The position numbers were made by a program, and so were the translations under genes. A stretch of 64,000 bases of DNA from Acridotheres tristis (lineage: Eukaryota > Chordata > Aves > Passeriformes > Sturnidae), in NCBI GenBank assembly GCA_037013685.1, contig CM072899.1, positions 12,504,479 to 12,568,478 on the forward strand. The letters are read 5' to 3'. Under the pieces are notes generated by a model. That model was not told where the DNA came from. It saw only the letters and a program-made list of their open reading frames with translations, and made no database searches. Each line of letters begins with the position of its first letter. Position 1 is the stretch's first letter. Shown piece by piece: positions 39,163-48,900 of the stretch.

Positions 39163-41562
39163 AATTCAAGATCACTTGCATGTCTACTTAAACTGCTGCT
39201 TGTGTGCAGGGTTGAAGGTCATGTTAAGGAAAAGGACTGTCTCTGGGAATTCATGCTGGGCAGTGCTGTGTGTGCATTGCTAGTGGGGTATTCATGGTAC
39301 AGAGCCTTCAACACTTAATTTGTTCTTCCCCTCAGTTACAGAACACATATTGCCACACAAAATTCAGATACAAGAATTCATTTAATGTGACAATGCCTTC
39401 CCTTCTAAAATTATTTTGCTGTGTTCTTGAATGGCATCAAACTCACCTAAGAAGTAGTGCCTTTTATATACTCTGTGCCTAATTTTGTATGTTATTTGCC
39501 ATTTTCCTAGGCATTTCCTAATCATTTTGATTGTTTTCTGCTCCTCTTTGAGTTGCTCTAATGACTTCTACTGTGCATCAAACAGAAACTACAAAGGATA
39601 GTAGTTGTTGAAAGGATAGATAAATTATTTATCCCAATCCCACAAATCCCACAAACCTGCCATTCAGGTTGTTCACTCCTGTTTCTGTCTGGTCTAGAAT
39701 AACAGCCTTCATTCTCAACTTGATTTTATTTATTTCATTTTTTTAAAATCTGTGTGCTATTCACCCCCATATTATCAGAAGAATCTTTCCCAAAAGTTAC
39801 ATATTGTCAGAACAAACTTGTCAGCTGTTCATGTTCTCGAGCTCTGAGAGCAGTGCCTTGCATGAAAAGCAGATGGCTTCTCTGTTCCCCCACTGTACTC
39901 TCTGTTTCACATGCATTCTCAGAGCAAAGTAATTTTAGGGCAATGGTTGATATTTAAATCTCCTCACATTGTTCTATGGTCATTTATATTAACACTTCAC
40001 CGTTTACTAGGGTAGGAGTTTTATTAAGAATTCATGTTTCTGTGGGGATTTAAAGATACAATATTTGATATCCATGTAATTTAACACCAATCCCAATTAT
40101 ATAATAAAACCAGAATGTTTGCTAAAATATCTTGCTTTTGCGTTCAGTCAATTGCTATGTTTTCAAGATTATTAGATACAAGAAGTATGTTCTGATGCAG
40201 TTTTGAGTTTTCTTAGCTTTTCAGGTAAACAAAATTTTCTCTGTGATGGTTGGAATTACTTTCAGAGACATTTTTCCAACTGTTGACTCTTTCTGCTGTC
40301 TTGGGAACTAAATTAACTATGATCATTAGTCACCTGTCCAAATTCATAGTTGAACATGAATGGAAATGGAACATTTGTGGTGTGTCGTGGTTGCAGATTT
40401 GATAACGAAGATCACATAAATGCAGGATGAACTTGATCAGTGCCGGATAGTTTGGTTAACAACTTGGCCAGAGAGGAGATAGCCTTCAGAAATTACAGAT
40501 GGCTTTCTTCAATCAAGAAAATAGTCAAGAAAACTTTTTCTTATTTATATTTCTTTGTCAATTAAAACTTGTTATAGTAACTTCGGTACCATGAGATGGG
40601 ATTACATCATTATATTTACACTTGGGAAGACAGTTATTTTGTAACTTTAAATAAAACCTTTTTTATTCCTGGCAATGGTTTCTCAATTCCCTAATCCTTG
40701 ATAAAGGGATATGAACAAAGAAGTTCTGTCCTAGTGTAAGTTGTTGTTGTCTATTTAAAGATGTTATGTCCCATTTCAGCTGTCTTTTAAAGATTAGTCA
40801 CATTGTTACTTCATCTGTAAGGATACAGGTCTGCAGTGCAGTTGTACTGGGAGTAGAGGAGTTCTATCAGTTGTTGGAATATTACCAGTTTTTGCAAGGA
40901 CATTTCTTTTTGAAGTTATAAGAAGGTTTTCCTCCCTACTCTTAGAGAGAGAATGTGGGTAACAAAGATGATTTAGTTTGTTGTGTTCATTTTTGTCTGA
41001 TGTGTTTGTACAGTAGGTCATAGAATACAGGAACTGAACAACATTTCTAAAGATATTAATGCACCACTACAGTGGAATATTGTATTTTGCATAATCACTG
41101 TAACAATCTGGATTGTGAGGCATCGAGTGATCCAAGGAACTCTGTTCAGGACCAAATTTGGAGGTTTTCTGCACTTGGTGGTCAGTCAGTATTGCAGTGT
41201 GAAAAAAAGACCTCCCAGGTTCAATTCTGCTTCACTGTAGTGGAGTTACCAGACTCTTGTTCCTGTTTGTAAAGCATTTAGAAGTCTCACTGTTTTGCTT
41301 GACTTTCACTACTCTTTCCCACAGATGTCTTGTACTCTGTGTCAAACAATTTTCATTTGCTTGGCTTTGGGTCTAGAAACACTGCTGGCACATTCTTGGC
41401 TATGGTCTAGAAAAGGGTACATTAATTGTAATTTTCATGCTTCTGATTTTATTTCCTAAAATTGTTAGACTTTCATAAGGCACTCCTAAACTTCTAGTGT
41501 TGCATGGTGATCTTAATTTGCAAATTTTAATTTTTCTGAATACCTTTTGCAATTAATGTATT

Positions 41563-41630
41563 GTGGTGGGCCATGCTGGATTAACAGCTGGGTGTGATGA
41601 TCTTAAAGGTCTTTTCCAACCTTAATTCTA
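41563..41630 (+). mobile_element. CR1 LINE 3'-terminal fragment
   Basis: About 68 bases match the very 3' end of CR1: a degenerate lead followed by GTGATGATCTTAAAGGTC, then TTTTCCAACCTTAATTCTA. Compare the 3' UTR of the copy at 12690-13048, which has the same CTTRGAG/TTTTCCAACC block. Only the 3' UTR remains, with no ORF2 sequence. The short length makes the boundaries uncertain, but the conserved tail is diagnostic. Confidence 0.75.
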
Positions 41631-42782
41631 TTGCTCAGGAGAACATGAAATCAGTCTCAAGGTTTGTGTTCTAAATGTTTATTCAAGAAGCACAAATGTT
41701 CTAATATTAAGATAGTCAAATTGGCAAAAATGACTGACTAGATGAGTAACAGTGCACAGTTGTTATGGAAACTAATAGGTGGGTTTGTTTTTCAAAATAA
41801 ATAAATAAGGCTTCTGATCCAAACCTCTCATCCAAAAAAATGAAATTATGACAGTATTCTTTGGGTATGACTTCATGAAACAAGCTGAGCTAACAGTTTC
41901 GAGCTACTAGGAGGTGAAAACCCAGCCTTCTCCCTGTCTTGTCCTGTCATTTGTACCTGAGAGCCTTTTCACATTTATCTTCAGTGAGTTCTGGTGCTTT
42001 TTCTTGCCACACTAACTTGTTCAGCTCACAAAAACAGCAGACAAGAGATCTGGCAAAAGAAAGTATTTTTGGGTTTTTGGACTGCTAACTTACCTGTGTG
42101 AGGAGATGAAAGTTGCAATAAGGTGACAGGGAAGGACTGCATAGAGAGAGGGTACAGTGCCAGTGGAAGAGCAGGAAGAGAGGGAGGAAGAGGAATTTGG
42201 GTAGAGAGGAAGGTGATGTTTATACTTTTTCGAGTGGCAAATTATCCATTCACCTCAGCCATAAAGTAAAATCTTATTCTTTGTCAGCATTTGGGACTCT
42301 GAGTGCAGCACAGTAAGCTGTGTTAATCTGAACACAAATAAATATATAATAAGGTTTAAAGTTTATATGATTAGGTAAAGAGGTGAATACAAAAAGACAA
42401 CTCAAAAGACCCAAGTCTGATCCTTTTTTGCTGTTTTTTTTTCTGACCTGAAAAGGACCTCTGTAGCTGAAAGCTCTTCCTTTATTGTTTGTTTGGTTTT
42501 TTTAGGGTTTTTCTTTGCATATTTATGTTTGGGATTTTTCATAGGATTTGGTTTGGGTTTTGTTTTTTTTTCTCCCCCAGTTATGTGATTTGTTGAAAAA
42601 ACCCTAGAAACCCCAAACTTTGCTTTATTTATTGCACTTGGAGGGGATGGTTGCAAGAACAAACCAAGTGCATTTGGCCAGTATTGTCTCTCAGTTATAG
42701 AGAGGGCAAATTCCTGTTGCTTCTGAATAGAACAGAATTTTCTTGTTGCTCTTATCTGGGTGCACATACATATATAAGCAAA

Positions 42783-42808
42783 ACATACATGCATACATAC
42801 ATGTATGT
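42783..42808. repeat. CATA/TGTA tetranucleotide microsatellite
   Basis: An imperfect array of CATA units (ACATACATGCATACATACAT followed by GTATGT) in the long-isoform intron. It is a short simple repeat with no other evident role. Confidence 0.75.
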
Positions 42809-43061
42809 AAAAATTACAAAATACTATCCACTCTGAGGACTAATATTACAGAGTTACTCATGTAAGATAAATGTTATTGTAATAAAATTTAATCAAAACT
42901 AAAAATAGACCATTACTGTGATGTCTTTTGTGATGTCTTTCTCATTGTGCATTAGAGATAATGATTTATCATAAAGAAATTTGTTACTTAATTTTCTAGT
43001 CAGCATAAGTGCTCTGGAGAGAAATTCCTGCTCCCCCACTGCCTGTAATGTAAACAAGTTA

Positions 43062-43088
43062 CATTTAATCTCATTTAATCTCATTTAA
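43062..43088. repeat. 10-bp tandem repeat, 2.7 copies
   Basis: The unit CATTTAATCT is repeated at 43062-43071 and 43072-43081, followed by a partial copy CATTTAA. All copies are identical, consistent with recent slippage. Confidence 0.85.
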
Positions 43089-44818
43089 ACATCATACAAA
43101 TGTTTCCAGTAATTTCCTCTCCCTAGAATGCCTTTCAATGAAAAATTCAGGAAAGGATGCTCGACATTGGGTGATCAATTCACCCTCTACAGAATTTGAG
43201 CAGCAGTTTAAAATCCATGGATAAATCAGTACTATCCTCCCCATCTCCTCCTTTCTGCTCTCCCTAGGGAAGTGTACTCAGACAAACTCCAACAACTTCT
43301 TTGTTTATAAGTGTGACTTGTGGAGGATCATTTTAGCCAACCTCACCACACCCTGTGATTCCCTCATCAGGGACCACCAAGTGCTGTGCACTGCTGGGTG
43401 TGGTAGAGGGGTGGAGAAGTGTGAGCCCTTCCCAGTGTCTCCAGGCCAGCCGTTCTTAGCACTGAGCTATGGACCAGTCACCAAAACGATTTTTGTATAA
43501 TATATATCCGAGGCAGATTTAAAAATGGGCTGTTATTGTCATGCCTAGAGAAGCTTGTGAAAGGAGTGCTTCTGCCTCAGTATCAAAGTGATTGTTACAA
43601 GGCATCCTGTGCAGTATTTCCTGTGGAAATCAAAAGTTACATGAATTTAGTAAAATAAAAAACAAAACAATTTGGCAGGTTGTTTGATCTGTTTCTCTTC
43701 TGGTGCAGAATTGTCTACCAACGATACTTGTATGAAGAAACAGTGTGTGAGTTTGAAAGCCTGCAGCCTGCCTTATAACTGGATGTGTGTTTATAGAATA
43801 AACCATTCCTGATGGCTGGCATGAGAATCATGGCTTGCCATCACTTTGACATGAGTGTACTTCAGGAGAGAGCTGGTGTTTTGAAATAGCCATCATTCAT
43901 AATGGAAGACAAGGGAGGCTCCTGCTACTGACTGACAGAAGTTAGGGGAATAGTTAAAGGTATCTTGGCTGCAAATCCCGAAGCACAGCCCCCAATAATA
44001 GTGAGGAAATGTAACTTCTTCCTTCTCACGTTCTTCTCATGTAACTCCACATGTGGCACAAATAAGGATCATGTCAGATGGAGAATCTAGACAGAATAGG
44101 AGTTTGGGGCTCAGTTTTGTGATGTCACATGCTGCACAGAGTTTCATTTTTCTGCACTGATCTTTCCATGATTAGGACTCTATCTGGAAAAATTATAGAT
44201 GTGGTTTTTGAGAGCACATTTTTCATGGTAATCACTTATTCTCCAATATTTTTATTGGAATTTCTCAGCACCAAAGTATTTAATCAAGCAGTCTCTTCCT
44301 AATATTTATTACCTAGAAAATTGTAACTCATTACCATGTGAACAATCTGTATTTGCAATGAGGAAATTGCAGTTTCTTGAACAGCTGGGTAACTGCCTGA
44401 TAAATGCTTTTTTTTAGCAGTTTATGTGATTTCTGGCTTCTCAGTCAACTCTGTCAGTGGTTCTGTGTTCCATCTTCTACGCAGGTTCAAATTCTTAATG
44501 TTTGATTAAAAAGACTGCTTCAAAATTTCTCTTTGGATTGTTTGAATGTGGTTTCAGTGTTGGTGGTTCTTAGTTTGTCTTTGTTTTTCTGAAAGGAAAG
44601 CTTCCTAATGATTATCCTGAAGAGAGATATTGGAGCATGTTGGTGAGAGGCTTCAGAGAAACTCAGTAGGTGCAGAATTGGCCTGGCTGACTTTCACTGG
44701 TCATTTCAGAATAGGAGGAATAGTAGCTTTGCTCTGAATATTCTTAGCAAAATTGTATCTCTCCTAAGCAGTAGCTTCTGGTTTATTGGTTGGTTTGTTT
44801 GTTGTGAAACCACATACA

Positions 44819-45065
44819 TGGATTCACAAAATGGTTTGATTTGGAAGGGACCTTAAAGCTCATCTTGTTCCAACCCCCTGCCATGGCAGGGGCACCTTCC
44901 ACAAGACCAGGGTGGTGAGAGCCCCATCCAACCTGGCCTTGGACACTTCCAGAGATGGGGCATCCACCACTTCTCTGGGAACCTGTGCCAGGGTCTCACC
45001 ACCCTCACAGTGAAAAGCTTCTTTTCCAATATTCAATCTAAATCTACCTTCTTTCAATTTAAATG
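44819..45065 (-). mobile_element. CR1 LINE fragment, 3' end, antisense to ARHGEF3
   Basis: On the + strand this begins with the reverse complement of the CR1 tail (GGTTTGATTTGGAAGGGACC, then a block with TTCCAACCCCCTGCCATGG) and runs into the end of ORF2. Read on the minus strand, the ORF2 C-terminus is recognisable in order: GRFRLNIG, then PREVVDAPSLEV, then KARLDGALTTLV. The frame is uninterrupted over this piece, but the element is heavily 5'-truncated (about 247 bases), so it is inactive. It belongs to a different CR1 subfamily from the copy at 12690-13048, whose ORF2 end differs (VESPSLEVFK versus VDAPSLEVSK). Confidence 0.92.
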
Positions 45066-48000
45066 AAAGGAAGTGTGCATATATTATATGGGAGGTATTT
45101 AATGAACTGAAAACCACTGAGTTTTTTTCCTTGAAATGTGTATGCAATATTTCTACTTAAAGGGCTTTGCTGTTCTGACAGAGGCTTTTGCAAGAGTTTC
45201 TTCTGAGTTAAGTTTTGAATCTGTGAGGAAATGAACTAAAGGTGTGGGTGTGACCACCATGATCACACAACAGCTCTGTCAGTGAACTTCAGTCCTCAAA
45301 CAGGTCAGCAGTGGTAGGCACCTTTGAGCTGGACTTTCCACACTTACCAAATACTTCCTTACTTCTCCTTGACAGGTAAATAATTGTCTGACTAAATTCT
45401 GTGTTGGCCTAAATAAATTTCAAAACCCTCCTACACCTCCCCCACTGAACTAAACCCACAAAAAAAGTGTTCCAGAAATGGCAAAACTGATGCACTGGCA
45501 TGCTCTGCAACCTAGTCACTACCATCATTTTATCTGAAATACTAGTTTATTTTTTGAAAGTACCTTACAATTCAGATTCACAATTTTTATAGTGTTAGTG
45601 TAGACTTGTAGTCTAAGTATAATTTTTGAAAAGACTGGACTCACTGGCTCCACACTTAAAAACTTCCATGGTGGAACACTGAAACCTTTGTTTCTCCAAC
45701 TGTATAACTGGAGTTCTCTAGGGACTCTTTCAGGCCCCAGTTTATGAACTGATGTTTGGCTCTGCCTGGGCCCGTGTGCACACACACAATGCAGTGACTA
45801 TTGGTGGGCAGTCACTGTGCAATCTAAATTCATGTAGAAATGAAATATAAATCACACTAAGTTTGTAAGATCTTACAGAAGGGACTCCAAATGTTTGATA
45901 TGCAGTTCAGAAGGGATTCCATACCATGAGTAAACTGTAATCATAATTCATTATTTAGAAATGCACATAGCATTCTACAGACATTCAGCTCTCTGAGAGT
46001 TGTTTGCATTTGTTATTCTGTCAGATAATATTATACTTATAAAGTTCAGTGCCATTCATCAATGAACTTTGGGTCCAAATTTCATTTCTAAAAAGGTATT
46101 TACCCTTTTCTGGTCGAGTAAATAAACATCCATGGAGTCTAATGAATCTTACTTTCCATGTCATTGAAGTCTATCTTGTAGTGTAAGATCCTCTGAAATT
46201 CATTGACATGAAGGTCCTGCCTATTAACAATCATATTCCTCTTAGAACTAATTTTTCTCATGTTTCTCAAGGATGCTTAGTCAAGCTGAAATGCACTGGC
46301 CTGATTAATGGAGAAATGATAGAATCCCTTTCTTGGCATATTTTTTTGTGTATAAACCCAAGTTCATTATTTCAATCTCCAAACCAGTACACTCTTGTCC
46401 AGTGTGAAGTGCTGTTTGTGCCATGAAGCATGTTACAGGATTAGATTGCTTTAAGAACATGCCCTGAAGGTATTGTGTCTAAATGATTTAAGTGAACCTG
46501 GTTTTTGAAATGGTGTCAACATACACCTTCATAAACAAACATACACAGATAGTATTTGAAATCAAGGTTTCTTGGGTTTAAATGGCTACACAGCAGCTGT
46601 GGCATTCTCATGGAGAATACAGTTTGTATGTAGTGGTATTTTGATGTTCTTGAAATATGAGGAGAAACTGCCCAACGTTGTCAGGTTGTGCTCAGAGCTG
46701 TGTCCTCTGAACAGCACAGGGAAGAAGACTTGCAGAAGTGAGTGTACATTCATGTGACTGAAGTAACTGTTCATAGCTTCAGAAATCTTGAGCTAAGATT
46801 TGTATGTAGTCTTCAAATAAAATGCTACATTTTTTTTTTTTAATATGGAAAGTAACATGATGGCTGCAAGAATTGATTTACCATAACACCAAGTATCCAG
46901 TGGTGGTGAGCAGTAGGTGCTTAGAGAAGTCTGAAACAGAAATAGCCTGTCATGGCGTTTCCCAAAATATTGCCTCAATAGTTAAGAACTTGTGTCTGAG
47001 AACATTTCTTAGGAGCAGCATCTTGTGACAGATACTTCCACTGTGTATAATACAAAAGTTGTATATTATATGAAGAATTAGCTCCTTTTTCTTTGCTCTG
47101 AATCTGCCACCATCTGGTTTAATCTGATGCACCATTTTTTCCCTGTAGCTGAATACAGTGAACAATCATTCCATATTTGCTTCGTCTGTCAATTGTGGTT
47201 TGTAGGTACACTAATCACATCTGCTCTAATCTCTTTTCTCTATGTCCTATCTGCTTACTCATTTTCTGCATGAAAGCTGTTCTGTGTCTCTTTCAACCTT
47301 GTCTTGCCCTACTGTGATGCAGATGAGGCACAGTACACCCAAATGCTCAAATGTCACATTTTCTTCTAGAATCATTGCACATCTAGAAGTACTAATAACT
47401 GTTCTAGTGATTTTGCAGGAAATTCAGGGTTGGAAAGCTAGTGGGGTTTTTGTTTTAAGGACAGACTACCATGAAATAGAGAGATGTGCATGACAGGCAC
47501 AGGAGAGCATCGCTGGTGGTACTGCAGCTGCTCCTGAAAAGGACTAGGAGGGTAAATGTGAGAGCTTATTATATGTTTGGGGTATTGGTGAAGTCAAAGG
47601 AAGGTGTCCAAATGAGGACTAGAATTGCAATTTGACTAATCTTATTCTAAAGTCATCATTATCTGATTAACAGCCTTTAGAAAAATAGATGCTTGTAAAG
47701 CCACCTCCATCACATGATCGTCCTTTAAAATCAGTTAATTTTTTCAAGGTCTGTGAAGTTATTCTTGGTTGGGCTGCTTCCCTGTGGCTGAAAATATTCT
47801 TCCCTCCTCCCCCAGCCAGCTTCCGACTCAATTTCCTTTTCCTTGTCTCCTGTATTACAGTCTCTGTCAGACTGATCCTGTGTTGCAAACAGGGCCCCTA
47901 ATGCTTCCTCTCTCTTTTCAAGAAATTTTCACTCCCTTTGTTTTAGGGTAGCCATCAAGCAGAACTTGCCTGGCTGCACAGACACTGAAATGCCCTGTGA

Positions 48001-48259
48001 GACACCTTAGGCAGAGGTGTTTGTCTGCTTTCTCAGCTCCATACAATGAGAGGTGCGGGCAGGGGAGCAATTTGGCTGAACAATAGCAACAAAAGTGGAA
48101 CTTTAAAAACACAAGAAACTAACTCCAGATTGCCAGAGAGGAAAAAAGCAGCAATTTGGGTAGGAGGGAAGAAAAAAAAGAAGGATGCTGGGGAGGGAGT
48201 AAAAGCAATGCTGTGCGTTGTGGCACCATGACATCCGTGACACGATGCAGATTCCCGCT
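45066..48259. other. Non-coding stretch upstream of the CpG-island promoter
   Basis: No gene is recognised. The stretch is intron for the long isoform and 5' flank for the short one. A run of 12 T lies at 46830-46841. Base composition rises in GC only after about 48040. The last few hundred bases are A/G-rich on the + strand (for example 48160-48200). Confidence 0.55.
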
Positions 48260-48880
48260 CCGATCAGCGGGAGCGCAGTGCGCTGAATGCGGGTGTGCAG
48301 GTCTGGAGTGCAGTGTGGATTTGGGTCTGTGCCATTGGGGACCGCTGTTAGCGCTGCCCTCCTGTCGGACACTCGCTGCCAGAAAAGCCGGCCGCTCTCG
48401 CAGTCCTGCTGCGGGAAGTCACGGTTAATGTGTCCCCGTGTCGCCGTGTCCGTGCGCTGTTAACGCTGCGGGAGCGAGAAGGCGGAATAGCGAGGCCAAG
48501 GGCGCCGGTTCCGCCGGCAGCGGGCGGGCCCCGGGGCTGTGGAGCGGAGGGTGTGGGGACCCGGGCCCCTCCCCTCCCGGCCCGGCCCCCGGCCCGGCCC
48601 AGCCCAGCCCAGCCCAGCGCGGCTCGGGCTGTGGCCGTGCCGCTGTCGCTGCGCTGCCGCAGTTGGCGCCGGCGGGATCGGTGCGCTCCGGGCCGCGGGC
48701 CGGGGCGCCGCTCAGGCACAGCGCTGCCGGGTGCCGGGCACGGCCCGCGCCTCCCGCCCGCTGCTCGCACCGAGCCCCCGCTCAGCGCCGCTCCGGCGGC
48801 CACCATGGTGGCCAAGGATTACCCCTTCTACCTGTCCGCCAAGAGGGCCAGTCTCGCCTTGGAAACGCAGACGGTGACCA
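48260..48880 (+). promoter_or_regulatory. ARHGEF3: CpG-island promoter of the short ARHGEF3 isoform
   Basis: An abrupt block of GC-rich sequence with frequent CpG stands out from AT-rich surroundings and ends over the first coding exon. No TATA box is apparent. Visible elements include an inverted CCAAT box (CCATTGG, 48332-48338), GCGCAGTGCGC (resembling an NRF1 site) near 48274, and many GC-box-like C-runs between 48561 and 48617. These suggest a dispersed-start CpG promoter. The transcription start cannot be fixed from sequence. A short upstream frame (ATG 48428, stop ending 48463) would lie in the 5' UTR only if initiation occurs upstream of it. Confidence 0.85.
48561..48617 (-). other. 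C-rich run with G-quadruplex potential on the minus strand
   Basis: The + strand has many closely spaced runs of three or more C, separated by one to three bases, ending in four tandem CCCAG-type units (about 48598-48617). The complementary strand therefore has well over four G-tracts with short loops, the usual G-quadruplex pattern. It lies in the promoter or 5' UTR about 190 bases before the start codon. Structure formation is inferred, not shown. Confidence 0.6.
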
Positions 48881-48900
48881 GCCCAGCTAAAGAGACCGAG
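48805..48900 (+). CDS. ARHGEF3: ARHGEF3 first coding exon (short isoform N-terminus)
   Basis: The 96 coding bases give 32 residues, beginning MVAKDYPFYL, then SAKRASLALE, and ending TSPAKETE. Human ARHGEF3 likewise starts MVAKDYPFYL and has 32 residues before EPSNKRV, so the length and the phase-0 end both agree. The ATG context is GCGGCCACCATGG, an ideal Kozak match, and it is the first in-frame ATG after an in-frame stop at 48349-48351. The 151 intervening in-frame codons are open but lack ATG, as expected of GC-rich 5' UTR. The donor after GAG is GTACTG, which is weak compared with GTRAGT. ARHGEF3 (XPLN) activates RhoA and RhoB. Its N-terminal region, which this exon starts, has been reported to bind and inhibit mTORC2. 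Confidence 0.95.

Larger units (their letters stand above)
21093..41562. other. Long-isoform intron, left part
   Basis: No coding exon is recognised in this AT-rich intronic stretch. It contains a repeated AAAGGAAT/ATTCCTTT arrangement at 22071-22109, poly-A/T runs (30049-30060, 39147-39162), and A/T-rich segments with many TAAT-type sites, for example about 26930-27130 and 36270-36310. Such segments could be conserved non-coding elements, but that cannot be judged without alignment. Confidence 0.6.
41631..44818. other. Long-isoform intron between two CR1 fragments
   Basis: No gene is recognised. From about 42415 to 42600 the + strand is strongly T/G-rich, so the minus strand gives a lysine/proline-rich low-complexity frame that I do not consider coding. 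A CATA-type microsatellite lies at 42783-42808, a 12-bp tandem duplication at 42918-42941, and 2.7 copies of a 10-bp unit at 43062-43088. Confidence 0.6.

Noticed and set aside
48348..48815. 155-codon minus-strand frame and other long frames through the CpG island
   Set aside because: The region is very GC-rich, so stops are rare in all frames. The products are A/R/G/P-rich with no domain, and they overlap the promoter, 5' UTR and start exon of ARHGEF3.
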